A stretch of DNA of 64,000 nucleotides from Echinostoma caproni (Eukaryota; Platyhelminthes; Trematoda; Plagiorchiida; Echinostomatidae): contig UZAN01039880.1 in assembly GCA_900618425.1 (NCBI GenBank), forward strand, positions 42,065 through 106,064, in the 5' to 3' direction. The translations under genes and the position numbers were made by a program. Under the pieces are notes generated by a model. That model was given only the letters and a program-made list of their open reading frames with translations. It ran no database searches and was not told the origin of the DNA. Shown piece after piece: positions 59,290-64,000 of the stretch; positions within the stretch are counted from its first letter, which is position 1, and the number at the start of each line of letters is the position of its first letter.

Positions 59290-59500
59290 TGAAGTTTCCA
59301 TCCGAATTTTCACGGTTTGAGTCCTCACAGGGGCATAAAACGTACGCACTGCTGACGAGTCCCAACCGGGGCGAAACAGCTATCCAGTACTCTATGTCAC
59401 TCATGACAAATCTTACCATCCCTTCTCAACGCATTCAACTGATGGGAATTAAACGTCTCCTAAGGAGTGAAACTCACACCCAAGACACCCAATCAACAGT
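59290..59500 (+). mobile_element. tRNA-derived SINE, family B (copy 5, GGTTTGAGTC head)
   Basis: CACGGTTTGAGTCCTCACAG is a worn B box, followed by GGGGCATAAAACGTAC as in the copies at 8.8 and 9.1 kb. The core is GCACTGCTGACGAGTCCCAA, then CGAAACAGCTATCCAGTACT. The tail is CAACGCATTCAACTGATGGG and AATTAAACGTCTCCTAAGGA, then GTGAAACTCACACC. The A-box half is unclear. Confidence 0.77.
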
Positions 59501-59769
59501 GCCAGGTGCCACTGAACAATCGAGTGGATTATTCCAAATTTCCAACCATTAATTCTCGTTTTATTTATGGAAATGTTCATTGTCATATCCTAAATGGCAA
59601 GTAACGTGCAAGATGACAAGTAAGTTCGGTTACAAAATCGTCAAAAATACTTTACCTGAATGTTGTTTTAGACGAGCTTTCTTGTGTGAACCGATGTGAT
59701 GTATTTCTTCTGTCCCACAGGTAAGCGAATAAATGAGCGTTTATGAATGGTCTGATGCAAGGACTGTGA

Positions 59770-60960
59770 ATATAGGAAGAACTGATGCAAGCATCTTTGC
59801 AGAAGCACACAGTTTTTCGGGATGGGAGAGATTTATCTCCAGATGCATTTTCCTCTTTTGTACATAAAATTACCAAATGCCTGAATGACCCGGTGAAATC
59901 TGTTCGTTGTGTGTTTCTGGATTTCTCATCTTCTCTTGATTTCATTCTTCGTTTTCTTCTTCTTTGTTCGTCCTAGGCAGTTATTAGCTTGGCTTGCCGA
60001 TTACTTCTCCAAAAGAGAACTCAATGCACCAGGTTAGGTTGGGTAGAAATGAAAAGCATTGCCGAAGAATTCTGGGATACTTTAAGGTACGATTCTTTTC
60101 TCATACGTATTTTTTTATTTATATTAGTGACATGTCCGCTATCGCCTCTTACATTTCTCCTCAAATAGGCTGACGATGTGGTTTCATGTCAGGCCATCTC
60201 CTACTCTTGTGGTCTTTCACAATTTTCTAACATCGTGAAAAACGTACAACAATTTTCTGCCAAATCCAGCCTATCCCTTAATCCCTCTAATTTTTTTCGA
60301 ATGTCGCTTTACATTATCACGTTCCCCTTTCCCATCTGAACCGGTATCGACTGGCTGTGACGCAGTATCCCGTGTGAGTTGTATGAAATACCTGAGGGAT
60401 TTTTTATTGATGCTAATCTGCACTGGACCTCTCACGACTTTCTTCTCAACAAGCCACTTTTCTCGAATTCGTACGTATATCAGTGTGTTATTCCCGTTTT
60501 ACTTGATTGTTCACCTGTTATTTTTTCCAATCTCTGGAAGATTTTAAACTGCTTCGACGTAGACTGATCATCATTACCCGCGTTCCTTCAATCCCACTGG
60601 AGGAGTTGGTAACTAACCTGTACGAACGTCATTTGAATGCATCCGAAAAGATTGCACATAAGATTCTGATCTCCTCCATACATCCGCTACACGCAAATTT
60701 AACTTTTTGTTGTTCGCATTCGTCAACTGGATCCCAAATCCGTTGTGTTCGCTCTCAAATAAACCTACATCGTGACTCTACAGTGCCCTCTTTAAAATGC
60801 TTTCCGGTTACCAAGGAACAGGTTACCGCGTACTTCTTTTTAACAGTTTTGCGGTTTAAATCTCGTTTGCTTTTCTTTTTTTCATTTTACCCTCTCACCA
60901 ACTTTTATATTTTTACCTGAAATGTAGGCTTCATTCCAACAGAAGTATTTACAATAATAT
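59770..60960 (+). mobile_element. CR1/jockey-like LINE, 5'-truncated plus-strand copy
   Basis: It starts within the RT: VRCVFLDFSSSLDFI (about 59900-59945) matches VHCVFLDYSSTFDSV of the copy at 12.6 kb. The active-site region near 60165-60180 reads ADDVVSCQA with the Tyr altered. Later pieces are FSAKSSLSLNPS, then the 60507-60920 frame with ASEKIAHKILISSIHPLHAN, SQIRCVRSQINLHRDSTVPS and FPVTKEQVTAYF. The C-terminal half stays open for 137 codons, but earlier parts carry several frame breaks. A short A/T-rich 3' end follows at 60940-60990. Confidence 0.85.
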
Positions 60961-60989
60961 ATAATATAACAAAATACAATACAGTACAA

Positions 60990-61424
60990 CACCTTATTCC
61001 ATGTACCGCGTAACGGGGTTAGAGGGGCTTGGTTACTTTATACTCCCGGTCACCAATCAACTAAGTTTTATTTGCTGTTGACATTCTACGTGATATTATT
61101 CGAAGAAACCACTATTTGTTACTAGTTATGATATCCTTCATTTGACAATTCAACTTCACCCAGCACTGATTGAAGTCGAGTACCATCTCCTAGCTGAATA
61201 GGTCTCATTTTCGAATAAAAAAAGGCTTGCTGTAAGTTCAGCGGTTTTATTCTGTTTGATTCAAATGGAGGAGATCGAAAAGGAATGTCTGAACAAATAA
61301 CATTCCAGAATAAACCCGTTGTAACATTAGAATTTTTGGGGCGAACAATTGTTTTCGCATGATTTGCAATCGTGCCTGCACAGATTACATCAAGGTTTGT
61401 TGGTAGTGGATGTACATTTTCATG
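60990..61424. other. No recognisable feature
   Basis: AT-rich sequence between the LINE 3' end and the His-rich frame. Confidence 0.5.
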
Positions 61425-61667
61425 CTAGGCCGAAAGGTCATTACGGATGGGGAGAGGGGAGGGTTGAGGTGAGTCATACATGTCTGTGTTTCGGTTTGAT
61501 CGATAGCGATTAAAGTGGTGGTGGTGGTGGTGGTGGTAGTGGTTATGATGATGATGTTGTTGATCAATTTGGGGCCAGGGTAAGTGGAGAGCTTGAACCA
61601 GTCGATTTTGCGTGTATAGTTCTGGTACGAAAAGTAGAATGTCTATCGCCTCAGCGGAGGCACACAA
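61425..61667 (-). CDS. Candidate His-rich terminal exon
   Basis: The minus-strand frame ends with a TAG at 61425. It reads CASAEAIDILLFVPELYTQN, RLVQALHLPWPQIDQQ, then a His/Asn/Tyr-rich tract coded by CAT/CAC triplets (61511-61565), then DMYDSPQPSPLPIRNDLSA. CTATTGTGTGCCTCCGCTGAG just upstream of GCGATAGAC could be an acceptor. The RLVQAL segment matches one in the MITE-like element at 2.4 kb with changes mainly at synonymous positions. Part of its length comes from a triplet repeat, which lowers confidence. Confidence 0.3.
   Translation of the reverse strand: MCASAEAIDILLFVPELYTQNRLVQALHLPWPQIDQQHHHHNHYHHHHHHHFNRYRSNRNTDMYDSPQPSPLPIRNDLSA
61511..61562. repeat. GGT/ATG triplet repeat
   Basis: About seven GTG/GGT units followed by degenerate units and ATGATGATG. 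On the minus strand it encodes mostly histidine. Confidence 0.85.
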
Positions 61668-63775
61668 TAGATTAAACTGACCGCGTATTCTGTTCTAATT
61701 TGACAGCCTGTATCTCCTAGATGACCAAGAATGGCGACTCTTATACTATCTCTACCTCATTATCCTCACCAGCGTGGGTATTATTCACACATCGTTTGGG
61801 ATGATACGGTCAATATACGTTTTATTACAAACGCACCGGAATGAATAATTAGCCGGCGTGAAAATGTGTCCCCACTAACAACAAACCCTTATACGGTCTG
61901 TACAGACACAAAGATGAATCATTCGAAAAACAAACTTAGCTAGGTGAATTGTTCTACTCTAGCAGTATATCAAAGACGCATACGGAAGCAAGTCCACATC
62001 AGCTTTGTTCTTCACCAATATAAAGGAATAGATTTGCACTACATTCTCAAGTATTTCAAAAATGTTGTATTTATTCAACGACCATCTTTTCAGAAATTTC
62101 TTTTCTAACTTTAACGTTCTGTGTGAGAATTATTCAAAGCTTTTCTCGTGGCATGTGTACTTACAATGCAGTGAGATTGGAAAAAACAGTATAGCTGAGG
62201 TGATGCTTTGTGAGCTTTCTTTTCAAAGAGAAATATGAACCTGAAATAGGACAGTTCGATGATGAAGTTCTTCGGTGTCAGTTGGTTCAAAGTGTGCATT
62301 AGACACCTTGCAAGTATGAACGAGATGAGACATAATTTACTGAACGTCTGTTTTTAAGGGGACTTTCGTCTTCACGCATCGCATCACAAATTTCCGCGAT
62401 AGACATTAGTAAACTGAAGGCTTCGGTAGTTGATTTCTAAGGTAATCGGGCAATCTTGCAGTATTTAACTGATGGATTACTAACGGTCAACGTTCAATAC
62501 ATAAACATCTCGGTCTTCTGATTTTCTTTCTGATCAGGCAGTTAGAAACTGGACCAATATTTAATAAACAAATTTACAAAATTAAACTGGTAATAGCCTA
62601 ATGCAAATAGCTGCACTAGTCATCGTCCTTCGTATACAGTGACGAATAAGGAGCTTCTCAGCCTCATTGCTATCGATCATATTATACGTGTAAATTAAAA
62701 ATAGCTTGTTCGGATAGATGTCAAGAGCGCACAAACAACAATGTTAGTTGGCTGTCAATCATATTATATAACGACAAACTGACGTGATGTGCTGACATTC
62801 ACATGACATTGGGAACCCCGAGGGATCTACTGTAACAGTGGTGCATTGTAGTAAACGATTTTTTCCATTTGAACAGTACATGTTCGGACTGAAGACTTCC
62901 CAGGGTGCACGTCCCATTCAGGATCAATACATGGATCACTGAGCAAAGGAATTGGTAATGAATGACGAGGGGCACCTTAATGATGTACACTCGGTAAGGG
63001 GTCAGAATGTCTATTAACCAGGACCATGTGTTGCGTGGGTTGCCAGTGATCAGTAGGTGACAAAAACGATGTAAATACCTCTGCAGCTTGGAACGTTTGA
63101 TCGATAAATGCAACCATCAATCTCAAATGAGCAATATATCACTTTAAAGACTGATCACCACTGGCTCCAGCCCTTTTGTATAGGATTACGCAATTGTCAA
63201 CTAAGCTGTCAGTCACGAGTTACAAAGGGAAATCTGTTAAGAGTTCACAATTCTCACGTAGAACTAAACCAACTTCTGCACGGTACATTGGACGTAATAA
63301 CAACCCAACGGGTGGTGGAACATGGTTCAGCTTGCTTCACTCGAACTGCATCTGTTTTGACATACTACCCTCATTCATCTCACATATACACAGCCTGTAT
63401 ATATAAGCTTATGTGTGCGCATTCAGTTTAACGACAAGCGAAAACATCGCACAACAACGGGGTGTGAAGAGAAAAGCTGCAAGTCTCATGAAAACGGACA
63501 GAGTGTTCCCTTTTTTCAAATTCACGCTCCACGTGTGTATTTTCACTAATTATGATCACAGCCTGCCGACAAGAAAACACTCAAATTATTGATAACGATC
63601 CCGCACAATATCCCTTGTTATCTTACATCACAAATGTCGGAGTACTTTAACTTTGACTTCTCTTCGGTTACCTTCTTCTATTTTGGGCAATAGTTTGGAA
63701 AACTGCCCTAAAAAAGGCGCAACACGGAAATCTAAGTATTCTCCCTAGCCATCGTTGATGGCAAGGCGATATCAT
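61668..63775. other. No supported gene
   Basis: Overlapping frames at 62799-63113 (-, 104 codons) and 63108-63431 (+, 107 codons) are longer than average and locally less AT-rich but have no recognised domain. They may be part of an unrecognised element upstream of the RTE-like leader. Confidence 0.35.
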
Positions 63776-63779
63776 AGCT

Positions 63780-64000
63780 AATGATTGTGCCCATCACGAC
63801 GAGACTGCACCTTGACGTGGTGTGGTGGCTTGTGCGTCTGTATGACTCAACGAGCTACACAGGATAGCTTTTACCGAGCCAAAGATCTAATTATGCCTGG
63901 AAGGTCAATGGGTAGAGGTCGGACGAAGTCCAGTCTCCAAGTCCTCCAGGTTGGGGGTTCGACTTGAGTCGGCGTCCCAGTCGATAAAACGTGTTGGAGG
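63780..64000 (+). mobile_element. Probable RTE-type element 5' leader, running off the window
   Basis: CACCTTGACGTGGTGTGGTGG, then CTTGTGCGTCTGTATGACTC and AACGAGCTACACAGG, looks like the leader of RTE elements, which often carry a CTTGACGTGGTGG string. It is followed by GGTCAATGGGTAGAGGTCGG and a GGGGGTTCGA box. The 63785-63967 frame includes RAKDLIMPGRSMGRGRTKSS. The coding part would lie beyond the window. The assignment is from memory of the family's style, not from an alignment. Confidence 0.4.

Noticed and set aside
59652..59945. 97-codon minus-strand frame
   Set aside because: It overlaps the plus-strand LINE RT (FLDFSS block) and has no motif of its own.
1..64000. CRISPR arrays, bacterial operons, rRNA genes, phage modules
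   Set aside because: No regularly spaced repeats, no ribosome-binding-site-led gene strings and no rRNA-like blocks; the content is eukaryotic retroelements.
1..64000. LTR retrotransposons (gypsy, BEL, copia)
   Set aside because: I saw no protease, integrase or RNase H blocks and no paired long terminal repeats.

Overview
This is an AT-rich, gene-poor stretch of a large repetitive animal genome, most likely a flatworm and probably a trematode. No bacterial or viral organisation is seen: there are no operons, no long intact genes, and coding-looking segments are short and flanked by splice-like signals. The flatworm call rests on the retroelements. The RTE-type reverse transcriptase at 29.9-30.6 kb resembles the RTE elements I know from schistosomes and liver flukes. 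It sits beside a CR1/jockey-like LINE, a Penelope-like element and tRNA-derived SINEs. Genus cannot be fixed from the window.

Layout. 0-3 kb: assembly gap with a 31-base repeat on both flanks, a possible LINE relic, a tRNA-derived SINE, and a ~295-base MITE-like element with 24-base terminal inverted repeats. 3.4-6.7 kb: tRNA-like segment, then a decayed plus-strand CR1/jockey-like LINE with endonuclease and RT pieces. 7.6-9.3 kb: cluster of SINEs of a second family, including an inverted pair. 11.7-15.6 kb: two copies of the same LINE family head-to-tail on the minus strand; the downstream one is close to full length and keeps a YADD catalytic motif. 18.2-20.3 kb: degenerate SINE and a Penelope-like RT without its GIY-YIG domain. 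21.6 kb: another SINE. 29.5-31.4 kb: a candidate terminal exon, then the 3' part of an RTE element cut by a 773-base gap. 32.8 kb: SINE. 37.3-40.3 kb: a decayed RTE element abutting the 3' end of a different CR1-type LINE, both on the minus strand. 42.9-43.5 kb: gap. 46.9 kb: SINE. 48.3 kb: half a MITE. 53.4-54.2 kb: an unidentified 284-codon minus-strand frame broken by one stop. 59.3-61 kb: SINE and a fourth LINE copy. 61.4-61.7 kb: possible His-rich exon. 63.8 kb to the end: probable leader of another RTE element running off the window.

No complete host gene could be assembled. Several short segments (17.2, 24.3, 29.6, 55.4, 57.3, 58.9 and 61.5 kb) have coding-like sequence next to plausible splice sites and are listed as low-confidence exons. 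They may be exons of genes with long introns, but nothing here links them. I did not find a convincing new molecular system. The most interesting signals are one SINE core carried behind different tRNA-like heads, a short protein motif kept by synonymous substitutions in two places, and the unidentified frame at 53.4-54.2 kb.
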